Source: CAVPTL01 sp963727235
GTDB taxonomy: Bacteria > Actinomycetota > Thermoleophilia > Gaiellales > JAICJC01
Assembly (NCBI GenBank): GCA_963727235.1
Contig: CAVSFZ010000010.1
Location: 190,764 to 254,763 of the forward strand
Direction of reading: 5' to 3'
Length of the DNA stretch: 64,000 nt
Shown: piece by piece, positions 10,228 to 19,238 of the stretch
How the letters are laid out: every line of letters begins with the position of its first letter
Position numbering within the stretch: the first letter of the stretch is position 1
The notes under the pieces: generated by a model
What the model was told of the DNA's origin: nothing
Database searches by the model: none
What the model saw: only the letters and a program-made list of their open reading frames with translations
Made by a program: the position numbers and the translations under genes

Positions 10228-11046
10228 ATGGCCGAACGGGGTGTTCGCACCGCGAAAGAGAGTGAGGAGCTTCCCCGCTATCGGATCGCGGCCGTCGATC
10301 GGGCGGTCGCGATTCTGGAAACCTTCACCGACGGCCGGGCTCTGACGCAGGCGGAGATCTCGCGGGCCGCCGGCCTCAGTGAGGCCACCACGCTGCGCTA
10401 TCTGTCCACGCTCAACCGCAACGGGCTGGTCGAGCGTGACGCCCACTCCGGTCGCTACGCCCTTGGCCTGCGGCTGTTTCAGCTGGGTGAGCGTGCGCTT
10501 GGCACCGACGTTCGCCACGCTGCCCTGCCGGTGATGCGCGAGCTCTCTGAGCGGTTTCACGAGACCGTCAACCTGGGTGTCCGAAACGCCAACAACCTGG
10601 TGTTGATCGAGGCTGTGGAGAGCACCCAGCCGATCCGTCGAGGCGCCAACATCGGTGACCTGGATGCGTGGCACGCGTCGGCGCTGGGCAAGGCGATCCT
10701 GGCCGCGTTGCCCGACTCGGAGGCGCGTGAGATCGTCGACCGCGCCAAGTGGGCCCGGCGTACCAGCCGAACGCACACCACCTGGCGGGCGCTGCACCAA
10801 GACCTGATCGAGATCCGCGAGCGCGGGTATGCGGTCGACGACGAGGAGGGCGAGGACGGCCTTCGCTGCGTTGGCGCGGCCGTCCACGACCGGCACGGAC
10901 GTCCGCACTACGCCGTCAGCGTCAGCGGGCCGGTGAACCGGATCAACCACGCCGCGGTGGGCGAGATCGGCCCGGCGGTGCACGCGGCCGCCGCCGCCAT
11001 CTCCGCCCGCATCGGCTTCACCCCGACCAGCCGACCCGAAAACTGA
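10228..11046 (+). CDS. IclR-family transcriptional regulator
   Basis: 272 residues. The N-terminal winged helix-turn-helix is at about residues 20-75 (AVDRAVAILETFTDG, then LTQAEISRAAGLSEATTLRYL and GLVERD), and the C-terminal IclR effector domain at about 90-265 (HETVNLGVRNANNLVLIEAVES, ASALGKAILAALP, GYAVDDEEGEDGLRCVGA and YAVSVSGPVNR). These regulators usually bind an aromatic or carboxylate metabolite. It is transcribed divergently from the SDR gene and lies between the 1-8.5 kb catabolic operon and the ABC importer, so either or both may be under its control. Its stop is two bases from the convergent ABC ATPase stop. Confidence 0.92.
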   Translation: MAERGVRTAKESEELPRYRIAAVDRAVAILETFTDGRALTQAEISRAAGLSEATTLRYLSTLNRNGLVERDAHSGRYALGLRLFQLGERALGTDVRHAALPVMRELSERFHETVNLGVRNANNLVLIEAVESTQPIRRGANIGDLDAWHASALGKAILAALPDSEAREIVDRAKWARRTSRTHTTWRALHQDLIEIRERGYAVDDEEGEDGLRCVGAAVHDRHGRPHYAVSVSGPVNRINHAAVGEIGPAVHAAAAAISARIGFTPTSRPEN

Positions 11047-11048
11047 GC

Positions 11049-11987
11049 TCACCACGACGGCTCCGCCGGTTGCCGGCTGTCGCCGCTGAGCGGATGGATG
11101 CAGGCGACCTGTGACCGGCCCACGGTGATCCGAGCCGGCGGCTCGGCGGTGCAATCGCTGTCGACACGCGGACAGCGCGGGGCGAAGATGCAGCCGTCGG
11201 GCGAGACGGCGTTGGCGGCGAAGCGATAGTCGCCCTCGACACCGGGCACCGAGTCGAGCAGCACCCTGGTGTACGGGTGGGCCGGTGCGGTCAGCACTGT
11301 CTGGGTGGGCCCTCGCTCGACCAGCCGGCCGGAAAACAACACCATCGTCTCGTCGGTGACGTGGTTGACGACGCTGAGATCGTGTGAGATCAGGATGATT
11401 GCGAGCCCTCGACTGACGCGCAGCGCATTCAGCAGGTTGAGGATCTGCGCCTGCACCGAGACGTCCAGAGATGATGTCGGCTCGTCCGCCACCAGAATGC
11501 TGGGATCCGCCGCCAGCGCCCGCGCGATCCCCACCCGCTGACACTGCCCGCCGCTCAGTTGTCCGGGGCGTCGCTCGACCGCATCGGAGGTCAGCCCCAC
11601 CTCCTGCAACACCTGGTCGGCCCGCGTTCCGGCGTCGCGGCGGCCGAGCGAATGCCACACCTGGAACACTTCCGCCACCGCCTGGCGGGCGGTGATCCAG
11701 GGATTGAGTGCGCCGTAGGGATCTTGAAACACCATCTGGATCTCGCGCCGGATCGGGTCGCGCCGATCCACCTTGGCCCATTCCCGTCCGTTCACCAGCA
11801 CCCGGCCGCGGGTGGGGGAGAGCGTTCCCACCAGCAGCCGCCCGAGGGTGGTTTTGCCGCTGCCGCTCTCACCAACGATGCCGAGCGTCTGGCCCGCCTC
11901 GACTTCGAGATCGATGTCGGCCAGCGCTTCGGTGTGAGCGCGCGGATAGGTGACTCCAGCTCCCGCGACCTGGAGGGTGACGGTCAT
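11049..11987 (-). CDS. Oligopeptide-type ABC transporter ATP-binding protein (OppF/DppF type)
   Basis: 312-residue cytoplasmic ATPase of a peptide/nickel-class importer. Walker A GESGSGKTT (about residue 39), Q-loop VFQDPYGALNPW, signature LSGGQCQRVGIARAL (about 146) and Walker B ILVADEPTSSLDVS followed by ISHDLSVV are all intact. The C-terminal oligopeptide-transporter domain has CIFAPRCPRVDSDC, the Fe-S-type cysteine cluster found in OppD/OppF/DppD/DppF. Its ATG overlaps the upstream ATPase stop by four bases. Last gene of the aminotransferase-importer operon. Confidence 0.95.
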   Translation of the reverse strand: MTVTLQVAGAGVTYPRAHTEALADIDLEVEAGQTLGIVGESGSGKTTLGRLLVGTLSPTRGRVLVNGREWAKVDRRDPIRREIQMVFQDPYGALNPWITARQAVAEVFQVWHSLGRRDAGTRADQVLQEVGLTSDAVERRPGQLSGGQCQRVGIARALAADPSILVADEPTSSLDVSVQAQILNLLNALRVSRGLAIILISHDLSVVNHVTDETMVLFSGRLVERGPTQTVLTAPAHPYTRVLLDSVPGVEGDYRFAANAVSPDGCIFAPRCPRVDSDCTAEPPARITVGRSQVACIHPLSGDSRQPAEPSW

Positions 11988-12943
11988 GACATCAACTCAC
12001 TCCACCGAAAACACGCCGAGTCGCGCCCGTCGGCCACCGGCATCAGCCGCGGCACCTCGGCCCGGCAGCGATCCTGAGCCAGCGGGCAGCGGGGAGCGTA
12101 CGGGCAGCCACCCGGCCGTTCGCCCAGGCCCGGCGCCCGGCCCGGGATCGTCTCCAGCTCGCCCCGGGAGTCGCCGGTGCGCGGCCGCGCCGCAATCAGC
12201 GCCTGGGTGTAGGGATGCGCCGGCCGTGCCAGCACCTCCCGCGATCGCCCGCGCTCGACCACCATGCCGCTGTACATGACCGCGATCGCATCGCTGGTCG
12301 ACTGCACCACCGCCAGGTCGTGGGTGACCAGCACGATCGCCATGCCGGTCTCGGCGCGCAGCTCGGACAGCAGCTCGAGGATGCCGCGCTGCACGGTGAC
12401 GTCGAGCGCGGTCGTGGGCTCGTCGGCAAACAGCAGCTCGGGGCGACCTGCAAGCGCCAGCGCGATCATCACCCGCTGGCGCATACCGCCCGAGAGCTCG
12501 TGCGGGTACAGCCCCATCACCTCGGCCGGACGCGGCATGTGCACCAGATCCAGCAGCTCTCGCACGCGCTCGTCTCCCGACCGGCCGCGGTCGAGCTCGC
12601 GCACCGTCTCGGCCAGCTGGCGTCCGACCTTCATCACCGGATCGAGTCCCGACATCGACGCTTGGGGGACGAGCGCGATGCGGCGTCCCCGCAGCTGGTG
12701 CCAGCCGCGCTGGTCGAGCGCCACCAGGTCGATGCCGTCGAAGGTGATCGTGCCTCTCAGCACCCGCCCGTCGATGCGGGGAAGCAGGCCGATCAGTGCC
12801 CGGCAGGTGATGCTCTTGCCCGACCCGGTTTCGCCGACCAGGCCCACGCAGGACGAGGCCGGCACGCTCAGGGACACGTCGGTGAGCGCCTCGTGGCCGG
12901 CCAGCTCGACCGCCAGTCCGTCCACCTGCAGCAGGTCGGTCAT
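11984..12943 (-). CDS. Oligopeptide-type ABC transporter ATP-binding protein (OppD/DppD type)
   Basis: 319 residues starting at ATG 12943 (TDLLQVDGLAVEL), which overlaps the permease stop. An open frame continues upstream but only as the shadow of the permease gene. Walker A GETGSGKSITC, Q-loop VPQASMSGLDPV, signature LSGGMRQRVMIALAL and Walker B LLFADEPTTALDVT with VTHDLAVV are present, and CPYAPRCPLAQDRC forms the C-terminal cysteine cluster. The NTP-binding residues are complete, so both ATPases of the heterodimer should be active. Confidence 0.95.
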   Translation of the reverse strand: MTDLLQVDGLAVELAGHEALTDVSLSVPASSCVGLVGETGSGKSITCRALIGLLPRIDGRVLRGTITFDGIDLVALDQRGWHQLRGRRIALVPQASMSGLDPVMKVGRQLAETVRELDRGRSGDERVRELLDLVHMPRPAEVMGLYPHELSGGMRQRVMIALALAGRPELLFADEPTTALDVTVQRGILELLSELRAETGMAIVLVTHDLAVVQSTSDAIAVMYSGMVVERGRSREVLARPAHPYTQALIAARPRTGDSRGELETIPGRAPGLGERPGGCPYAPRCPLAQDRCRAEVPRLMPVADGRDSACFRWSELMS

Positions 12944-13836
12944 CGCTGCCGCCGATCGCCCGACAGCAATGCGTCGGCCAGGAGGCTGAGGGCAACCCCG
13001 GTGATCGCGAGCATCACTCCCGGTGCGACGGTGATCCACCAGGCGGTGCCGACAAAGGCGCGGCCTTCGTACATGATGTTTCCCCACTCCGGCGTGGGCG
13101 GCTGCACGCCCGCCCCGAGGAACGCCAGCGAGGCGATCACGACCACCGCCAAGATGGCGTCGCCGACCGCGTAGGCGGCGGTCACCCGGGCCACCCCCGG
13201 AGCCAAGTGGCGCACCACGATGCGCCGCTGCGAATACCCCAGGATCTGGGCGGCGACCACGTGGTCGCTGCCGCGCAGCGCCAGCGTCTGTGCCCTCGCC
13301 AGGCGGGCGTAGTAGGCCCACCCGACCAGCAGGAACGCGATCACCGTGGCCGGCAGCCCCGCCGGCATCGGCCCCAGCTTTCGGTCTGGCCCCACCAGCA
13401 CCACCAGCACCAGAATCAGAATCACGAAGGGGAACGCGATCAGGGCGTCCACCAGCCGCATCAGCGATGAGTCGACTCCCCGTCGCTTGCTGGCCCCGGC
13501 GAGCGTGCCCACCAGCGTTCCCAGGATCAACGACACCCCCACCACCACGGTGGCCACGATCAGGTCGATGCGGCCTCCGGCGAAGGTGCGCACGAACAGG
13601 TCACGGCCGACCGAGTCGGTGCCGAACGGGTGCCGCAGCGACGGCGCCTGATAGGGCGGGGCCACCAGTGCGTCGGTCGAGTCGGGCCACACCACCGGGA
13701 TCACGAAGCACAAACCGACGATCGCCGCCAGCATGATCCCGCCCACCCAGAACGAGCGTTGCCGCCCGACGCCGTGGCGCCGCGCGAATCCTCCCAATCG
13801 CGTCCCCCGTGCCCGTGCCGGTGCCAGGTCGGTCAT
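12940..13836 (-). CDS. Peptide-type ABC transporter permease (OppC/DppC type)
   Basis: 298-residue inner-membrane permease. N-terminal transmembrane segment at about residues 30-52 (GGIMLAAIVGLCFVIPVVW), then the HPFGTDSVGRDLF loop characteristic of DppC/OppC, five further hydrophobic segments, and the ATPase-contact loop ASAQILGYSQRRI region near residue 215. Four-base overlap with the upstream permease and with the downstream ATPase gene. Works as a heterodimer with the neighbouring permease. Confidence 0.94.
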   Translation of the reverse strand: MTDLAPARARGTRLGGFARRHGVGRQRSFWVGGIMLAAIVGLCFVIPVVWPDSTDALVAPPYQAPSLRHPFGTDSVGRDLFVRTFAGGRIDLIVATVVVGVSLILGTLVGTLAGASKRRGVDSSLMRLVDALIAFPFVILILVLVVLVGPDRKLGPMPAGLPATVIAFLLVGWAYYARLARAQTLALRGSDHVVAAQILGYSQRRIVVRHLAPGVARVTAAYAVGDAILAVVVIASLAFLGAGVQPPTPEWGNIMYEGRAFVGTAWWITVAPGVMLAITGVALSLLADALLSGDRRQR

Positions 13837-14846
13837 CCGCGCCGCGTCCGAGGGTCGGCAACCACGTAGAGGGCGTCCGCGGTCGCGTTTGAGAACACCA
13901 CGAACAGGGCCGAGACGACCGCGATCCCTTGGATCACGGGGTAGTCGCGCTGGCTCACCGACTGCACCAGCTGGGAGCCGATCCCCGGCATCCCGAACAC
14001 TGCTTCCACCACCACCGCCCCTGCGATCAGCGCCCCCATGTTCAGGCCCAGCAGCGTGATCACCGGCAGCAGGCTATTGGGCAGGATGTGCTTGAGCACC
14101 ACGGTGCGACGCGACATCCCGCGGGCGATCGCGGCCTCGATGAAATCCTGGCGAGAGGTGTCCAGCGCAACCTGGCGGACGGTGCGGGCAATCTGGGGCA
14201 TCAGGAACGCCGACATCGCGATCGCGGGAAGCACCAGGTAGCGGAAGTTGTCCGGCCACGATCCCGCCCAGCCTCCGGCCGGGAAGATCGGCCATCTGAG
14301 GGCGAAGGCCAGGATCAGCAGCAGGCCCAGGAAGAACGGGGGCGTGGCCAGCAGGATCACCAGCCCCACCCGGGTGGTGTGGTCGACGCTGGAGCGCGGG
14401 GTCAGAGCCGACACCAGGCCGACCGGGACTCCCACGCACAGGGACAGGATCATGGTGGCCAGCACCAGCTCGAGCGTCACCGGCAGCGTCCGCCCGACGA
14501 TGCCTGACACCGACTGGTCGCTTTGCACGATCGACGTGCCCAGGTCGCCGTGCAGCAGCGCTCCCAGATACCTGACGTACCCGGTCAAGAGAGGTTGGTC
14601 GATGTGCATCTCGTGCCGCAGCGCCGCCACCGCCTGGGGGGTTGCCCTCGGCCCCAGCACCGCCTGCGCCGGATCTCCCGGGACGAGCCGCACGAGCAGA
14701 TACGACACCGTCACCACCACGAACGCAACCAGCAGCGCCTGTCCCAGCTCGAACCCGATCCGGCGTCCCCAACCTGCCGCCGAGGAGCCGCGCCGGCGGA
14801 TGTCGGCGCGTTCCTCGGCGACCATGGGGACTGCGTCGTCGGTCAT
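13833..14846 (-). CDS. Peptide-type ABC transporter permease (OppB/DppB type)
   Basis: 337-residue permease. After a longer charged N terminus the first membrane span (about residues 30-52) is followed by the family marker LVRLVPGDPAQAVLGPRAT, and the inner-membrane EAA-like loop is EAAIARGMSRRTVVLKHILP (about residue 235). GMPGIGSQLVQSVSQRDYPVIQG is the usual C-terminal DppB pattern. Separated from the binding-protein gene by about 20 bases, in the same operon. Confidence 0.94.
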   Translation of the reverse strand: MTDDAVPMVAEERADIRRRGSSAAGWGRRIGFELGQALLVAFVVVTVSYLLVRLVPGDPAQAVLGPRATPQAVAALRHEMHIDQPLLTGYVRYLGALLHGDLGTSIVQSDQSVSGIVGRTLPVTLELVLATMILSLCVGVPVGLVSALTPRSSVDHTTRVGLVILLATPPFFLGLLLILAFALRWPIFPAGGWAGSWPDNFRYLVLPAIAMSAFLMPQIARTVRQVALDTSRQDFIEAAIARGMSRRTVVLKHILPNSLLPVITLLGLNMGALIAGAVVVEAVFGMPGIGSQLVQSVSQRDYPVIQGIAVVSALFVVFSNATADALYVVADPRTRRG

Positions 14847-14866
14847 TTACATGTGTGGGCGGCGGC

Positions 14867-16438
14867 TCAGCCCGCCGCTGTCTGTACGTCGATGAACTCC
14901 GAAGCGGTCAGGGTGATCATGTCCTTCGGCAAGCGGGTTGCGAAGACCACAGCATAGGTATTGATGGTGGCGTACGGCTGATCCTTGAGGAACTCCTGGT
15001 TGACGCCGGCGAGTGCCGCGTCGCGCTCGGAGCCGGTTGAAACGATCGCCTTGTTGCCGTCCTCGATCGCGGCCTTGTTGTCCCAGCCGCTGTAGTTCGC
15101 GTTCAGTCCCCCGTTGGGATCGATCGCGTAGGCGACCATGCCGTCGGGAACGTTGGCGTAGTCGTACAGGTTGGACACCGACAGCTGATAGGTGCCGTTG
15201 TACATGTTGTCGAACCAGATCGCGTTCTCGAGCTTGATCAGCTGCGTCTTGATCCCGATCTGGTTGAGGTTGGACTGGATGATCAACGCGGTCTGCTCGG
15301 ACGACGGGTAGGAGTCGGTGTACTGCATCTTCAGCGTGCAGCCGCCGGCACAGGGCGAGTCGGCCACCAGCTGCTTGGCCTTGGTGATGTCCTGGGCAGT
15401 CGAGATGGAGCTGTCGTAGCCGTCCATCGTGGGCGGCCAGAAGCCGGCATAGGCCGTGTTCTGCCCGTTCCACACATCCTTGGCGATCTTGTCGCGGTCG
15501 ATCGCCAGCGAGATTGCCTTGCGCAGGTTGAGGTTGTCCAGCGGCGCCTTGGTGATGAACATATTCAGCACACCGAATCCATAGATCTGCACGACGCTCG
15601 CCGACACCGTGCCGTTGCCCTGCAGCTGGGGCAGGACGCTCGGCGGGAGATCGACGACCGACTGGATCTGGCCGCTTTGAAGCTGGGACAGGCGGCTGTT
15701 GAAGTCGGGGATGGTGGTGAACTTGAGCGTCTTGATGACCGGCTTGGGGCCCCAGTAGTTGGGGTTGACGACGAACGTCGAATCACCGCCGCCACCCCAA
15801 CTCTGGAGGGTGTATGGGCCGGCCGAAGTGGGTTTCTTGAAGAAGCTCTTGCCCTGTGCGAGCCCGGCCGCCGGCATGATCAGGAACTCGGGCTCACCGA
15901 GCACGGTGGGCAGGGAGGGGTACTTGGTGGCGAGGTTGAACACCGCCGTCTGCGGGTCGGGTGCATCGACGCTCGTGATCGGGGCGAACAGGCCGGCGTA
16001 GCCGTTGGCCTTGTCGGCCTTGGCGCGATCGATGGTGGCCTTGACGTCGGATGAGGTCAGCGGCGTGCCGTCCGAGAACTTCAGTCCGGGGCGCAGCTTG
16101 AATGTCCAGGTCAATCCGTCGGCCGACGTGGTGCTCGACGCGGCCAAACCGGGAACCGTCTTACCGTCGCGGTTGATGTCGTACAGATTCCCGCCGATCA
16201 GATGAAACGCGGCCAGCGCCTGGTTGGCGAATCCGTTGTCGGGATCGAGCCCGTCTATCGGGGCGGCCCAGGCAACGGTGGCGGTGGCGGGCGCCGGTGC
16301 GGCCGACGAGGTGGCCGCCGTGGTGGTGCTCGACCCGCTGCCACATGCGCTCAGCGCGGCCAGGGCCAACAGGCAGACGGCCGCCGGAACCGTCCGGCGG
16401 ACCTTGGAGTGAACGCGCAGGGACAGGGTCTTCATCAC
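14867..16438 (-). CDS. ABC transporter substrate-binding lipoprotein, family 5
   Basis: 523 residues with a lipoprotein signal: hydrophobic stretch VPAAVCLLALAALSAC with lipobox LSAC (Cys about residue 32), then a Ser/Thr/Ala-rich linker. The mature part is a family 5 (peptide/nickel) binding protein: GLTWTFKLRPGLKFSDGTP (about residue 118), TSAGPYTLQSW, NPNYWG and NLRKAISLAIDRDKIA. It captures the solute outside the membrane and hands it to the DppB/C-type pore. Family 5 proteins bind peptides, but also opines, glutathione or nickel. Its ATG overlaps the aminotransferase stop. Confidence 0.93.
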   Translation of the reverse strand: MMKTLSLRVHSKVRRTVPAAVCLLALAALSACGSGSSTTTAATSSAAPAPATATVAWAAPIDGLDPDNGFANQALAAFHLIGGNLYDINRDGKTVPGLAASSTTSADGLTWTFKLRPGLKFSDGTPLTSSDVKATIDRAKADKANGYAGLFAPITSVDAPDPQTAVFNLATKYPSLPTVLGEPEFLIMPAAGLAQGKSFFKKPTSAGPYTLQSWGGGGDSTFVVNPNYWGPKPVIKTLKFTTIPDFNSRLSQLQSGQIQSVVDLPPSVLPQLQGNGTVSASVVQIYGFGVLNMFITKAPLDNLNLRKAISLAIDRDKIAKDVWNGQNTAYAGFWPPTMDGYDSSISTAQDITKAKQLVADSPCAGGCTLKMQYTDSYPSSEQTALIIQSNLNQIGIKTQLIKLENAIWFDNMYNGTYQLSVSNLYDYANVPDGMVAYAIDPNGGLNANYSGWDNKAAIEDGNKAIVSTGSERDAALAGVNQEFLKDQPYATINTYAVVFATRLPKDMITLTASEFIDVQTAAG

Positions 16439-17739
16439 AATCCTCCGGCTTTTTGGAGTGCTCGTTTAACGGCCGCCTCGGTCGAGGCGACCAGGTGGTC
16501 GCAGTCGGCGTCGGTGTGGGCGTAGGAGATGTGGTTACGTTTGAGGTTGAGCGGCAGTTCGAAGATCCCGGCTTCCAGCAGCTCCAGCCGGTAGCCGACG
16601 AACAGCTCGGCGTTGTTTCGCAGCAGGTCGTCGTAGCTCTCGGCCGGCCCGTCCATGAAGTAGGTCACCCAGACGGAGCCGAACCCGGTGACGACATGGG
16701 GGACGCCGAGTCCGTCCAGCATCTCGTCGAGCTCCGATCGCACCCGCCCGCCGAGCCGGAAGATGTGCTCGTGCACCGGCTCGGTGCGGAGCTTGTGGAT
16801 GGTGGCGAGCGCGGCGGCGGCGATGCCCGGATGCCCGTTGTACGTCCCCGCGAAGAACACCGGCCGCCCCGGCGTGGTGGAGAACTCGTCCATCAGCTCG
16901 CGGCGTCCACCCAGCGCGCCGATCGGATAGCCGTTGGCCATCGCCTTGCCGAGCGTGGTCAGGTCGGGCGTCACGCCGCTCAGCTGCTGGTAGCCGCCCA
17001 GGGCATGGCGGAAGCCGGTGATCACCTCGTCAAAGATCAGCACCGATCCGTGCCGGTCGCACAGCCGCCGGGTGGCTTGGAGGAACTCCGGCTTGGGCAG
17101 CAGCGCTCCCACGTTGTGGGGAATCGGCTCGAGGATCACTGCGGCGATCTCGCCGCCGAGCTCGGCGAAGGCGGCCTCCAGTGCGGCCACGTCGTTGAAC
17201 GGCAGCACGGTGGTGGCCTCGGTGACCTCGGCCAGCGTGCCTTTGGAGAGCGGGTCGTGGTGGCCGACCCGTTCGGGGCGCGAGATCACGTTCAGCGACA
17301 CGGAATCGTGCCAGCCGTGGTAGCAGCCCTGGAACTTGACCAGGCGGCGACGGCCGGTGACCGCTCTCGACAGCCTGATGGCGTGGTAGGTCGCCTCCGA
17401 TCCACTGCTGGTCAGGAGCACCGTCTCGATCGACGGCACGCACTCGGTCAGCGTCTCGGCCAGCTGGATCTCGATCGGCGTGACTCCCACACCCGGCAGT
17501 CCCAGCGTGCGCGCCGTCTCGGCCGCGGCGGCGTCCACGTCGGGATCGTTGTGCCCCAGCACCGGCGGGCCGAAGGCCGCGTGGTAGTCCGTGTACCAGG
17601 TGCCGGTGTGATCCTTGATGCGTGAGCCAGACGTCTCGACGATCACCAGCTCGTCGATTCCGGCCACTCGCCGCTGTCCGCTGTTGACGCCGCCGGGCAT
17701 CACCTCGACTGCGCGACTGGCGAGCCGGTCGGCGGTCAC
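16435..17739 (-). CDS. Class III aminotransferase, glutamate-1-semialdehyde aminomutase-like
   Basis: 434 residues from GTG 17739 (TADRLASRAVEVMPGGVNS), with AAGAAGGCGG upstream; a longer open frame exists but lacks a ribosome site. PLP motifs are LLTSSGSEATYHAIRLSRA (phosphate site), LIFDEVITGFR (Asp contacting the ring nitrogen) and LTTLGKAMANGYPIGALGG with the Schiff-base lysine. GGVNSGQR and GYHG-like FQGCYHGWHD are typical of the HemL branch. Its place as the first gene of a peptide-importer operon, and not with heme genes, argues for a catabolic transaminase or aminomutase acting on the imported compound. Confidence 0.9.
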   Translation of the reverse strand: MTADRLASRAVEVMPGGVNSGQRRVAGIDELVIVETSGSRIKDHTGTWYTDYHAAFGPPVLGHNDPDVDAAAAETARTLGLPGVGVTPIEIQLAETLTECVPSIETVLLTSSGSEATYHAIRLSRAVTGRRRLVKFQGCYHGWHDSVSLNVISRPERVGHHDPLSKGTLAEVTEATTVLPFNDVAALEAAFAELGGEIAAVILEPIPHNVGALLPKPEFLQATRRLCDRHGSVLIFDEVITGFRHALGGYQQLSGVTPDLTTLGKAMANGYPIGALGGRRELMDEFSTTPGRPVFFAGTYNGHPGIAAAALATIHKLRTEPVHEHIFRLGGRVRSELDEMLDGLGVPHVVTGFGSVWVTYFMDGPAESYDDLLRNNAELFVGYRLELLEAGIFELPLNLKRNHISYAHTDADCDHLVASTEAAVKRALQKAGGL

Positions 17740-17762
17740 GACGCCGCCTTCTTGTGGGTCTG

Positions 17763-17791
17763 TTGACAGGCCGGCCGTCGGGACATAGTCT
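17763..17791 (+). promoter_or_regulatory. Candidate promoter for the ceramidase-like/deacylase pair
   Basis: TTGACA (17763-17768, perfect -35), a 17-base spacer and TAGTCT (17786-17791). It lies in the 134-base divergent gap between the aminotransferase and the ceramidase-like gene and points toward the latter, predicting a leader of about 75 bases. No equally good match was seen for the opposite strand. Confidence 0.5.
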
Positions 17792-17873
17792 TGCACCCAG
17801 TGAAAGACATCGTTCGCATTGCGCAAGACACTACCTTCTCGGTGCGGCAACTACAAGGGTGCTTCCGAATCGA

Positions 17874-19238
17874 ATGACGGTGCTGTCGTTCCAGGCGGGA
17901 GTCGCTCGAGAGGCGATCGAGCCGGCACTGGGGACGCCGGTGGGCGGCTGGGGCGCGCGGGCCCAGCACGACGCCGTCGGCCGCCATTCCGAGCTTTCGG
18001 TAACGGCGCTGGCACTGTCGTCGGGCAGCCCCGCCGAGGCGGTGGTGATCGTCGCCTGCGACGTCGTTCTGTGGCCCGGCCACGTCGGGGCACGAGTGCG
18101 GGAGCGGATCACCGAGCGCTGTGGCGTGCCGCCCGAGGCGGTGCAGCTGGCGGGTTCGCACACGCATTCGTCGGTGATGATGGACGACCCCACCATCGAG
18201 AACTGGGAGCACGACGGCCTGTGCGCTGCCGCCCGCACGCTCGTGGAGGAGCGCACCGTGGAGGCGGCGGCGAGGGCGGTTGCCGACCTGCGTCCCGCGC
18301 GCGCGGAATCGGTGCGCCGGCCCTGCCCGGTGACGCGCAGCAGGCGCCAGCAGGTCGGTGATCGGCTGGTCGTGGGAGTGGACGTTCCCATCGACGACGC
18401 GTTCCTGGATGTGCTCGCGGTGAGCGAGCCGGACGGCACGCCGGTGGCCTCGGTGGTCGTCTACGGGATGCATCCCACGGTGCTGGCCTGGGCCAGTCTG
18501 GTGTTCTCACCCGACTACGTCGGCGCGATTCGCGACGTGGTGGAAACGGGTCTCGGCGGCCCCTGTCTGTTCCTTCAGGGCTGCGGGGCCGACCGGGCGC
18601 CGGCCCGCAGTTTCTCGAACCAGCCGATCGATGCCGACAAGGTCGGCACCGCGGTCGGGTACTCGGCGGTGGCCGCGGTACTCGAGCAGCGCGAGCGGAC
18701 GCTGGTCGCGAGCTTCGAGCGGGTGCTGGAGTCGGGCGCGTCGCTGGCGATCAACTCCCTTTCAGCGCCGATCGCGGTGCCTGTCCCGGTCGCCAGTCGA
18801 GCGGGTGTCGTGGAGATGCCGCTGCGCCCACGCGATCTGGAGTCCACCCGGGCGCGGGTTGCGGCAGCGAGGACGGCGGTGGCCGGGGGTGACGCCGGGT
18901 CGTCGGTGGAGCTCGCCCGGGCCGTGATCGAGCTGGACATCTCCCAGCGCTTCCCCGAGGACGAGCACACCCGGGTGCCGGTCGATGTGGTCGATATCGG
19001 ACCACTCGCGTTCGTGTTCTGGCCGGGAGAGCTCGCCGGTGCCTACGAGCAGCTCTGCCAGGCAGGGGCGGATCGTCACGTCGTGCTGGTCACCAACGCG
19101 AACGACTACGTCAACTACCTGCCCGCGCCGCACCAGTTCGCCGAAGGCGGGTACGAGGTTGATGCGACCCCGTTTGCGCCCGAGGGCGGCCCGGCGTTCG
19201 TCGCCGGCGTCACCGATCTGGTCGCCCGGGGGGCGTAG
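17874..19238 (+). CDS. Neutral/alkaline ceramidase-like (N-terminal domain) protein
   Basis: 454 residues from ATG 17874; sequence upstream of this Met in the open frame looks non-coding. The fold resembles the N-terminal catalytic domain of neutral/alkaline non-lysosomal ceramidases: FQAGVAREAIEPALGTPVGG at the start, VVIVACDVVLWPG, LAGSHTHSSVMMD (the His-x-His zinc site, about residue 98), VVVYGMHPTVLA and LQGCGADRAP. Many bacterial relatives are cytoplasmic proteins of unknown substrate; no signal peptide here. It overlaps by one base with the amidohydrolase downstream, so a role in N-acyl amide cleavage fits the context. Confidence 0.7.
   Translation: MTVLSFQAGVAREAIEPALGTPVGGWGARAQHDAVGRHSELSVTALALSSGSPAEAVVIVACDVVLWPGHVGARVRERITERCGVPPEAVQLAGSHTHSSVMMDDPTIENWEHDGLCAAARTLVEERTVEAAARAVADLRPARAESVRRPCPVTRSRRQQVGDRLVVGVDVPIDDAFLDVLAVSEPDGTPVASVVVYGMHPTVLAWASLVFSPDYVGAIRDVVETGLGGPCLFLQGCGADRAPARSFSNQPIDADKVGTAVGYSAVAAVLEQRERTLVASFERVLESGASLAINSLSAPIAVPVPVASRAGVVEMPLRPRDLESTRARVAAARTAVAGGDAGSSVELARAVIELDISQRFPEDEHTRVPVDVVDIGPLAFVFWPGELAGAYEQLCQAGADRHVVLVTNANDYVNYLPAPHQFAEGGYEVDATPFAPEGGPAFVAGVTDLVARGA

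Noticed and set aside
10102..11781. 559-codon minus-strand frame across the IclR gene and ABC ATPase
   Set aside because: Crosses two well-supported genes on both strands; no recognisable domain.
16435..17850. Longer aminotransferase start at 17850
   Set aside because: The extra 37 residues have no family similarity and GTG 17739 has the ribosome site; the extension would also cover the divergent promoter.
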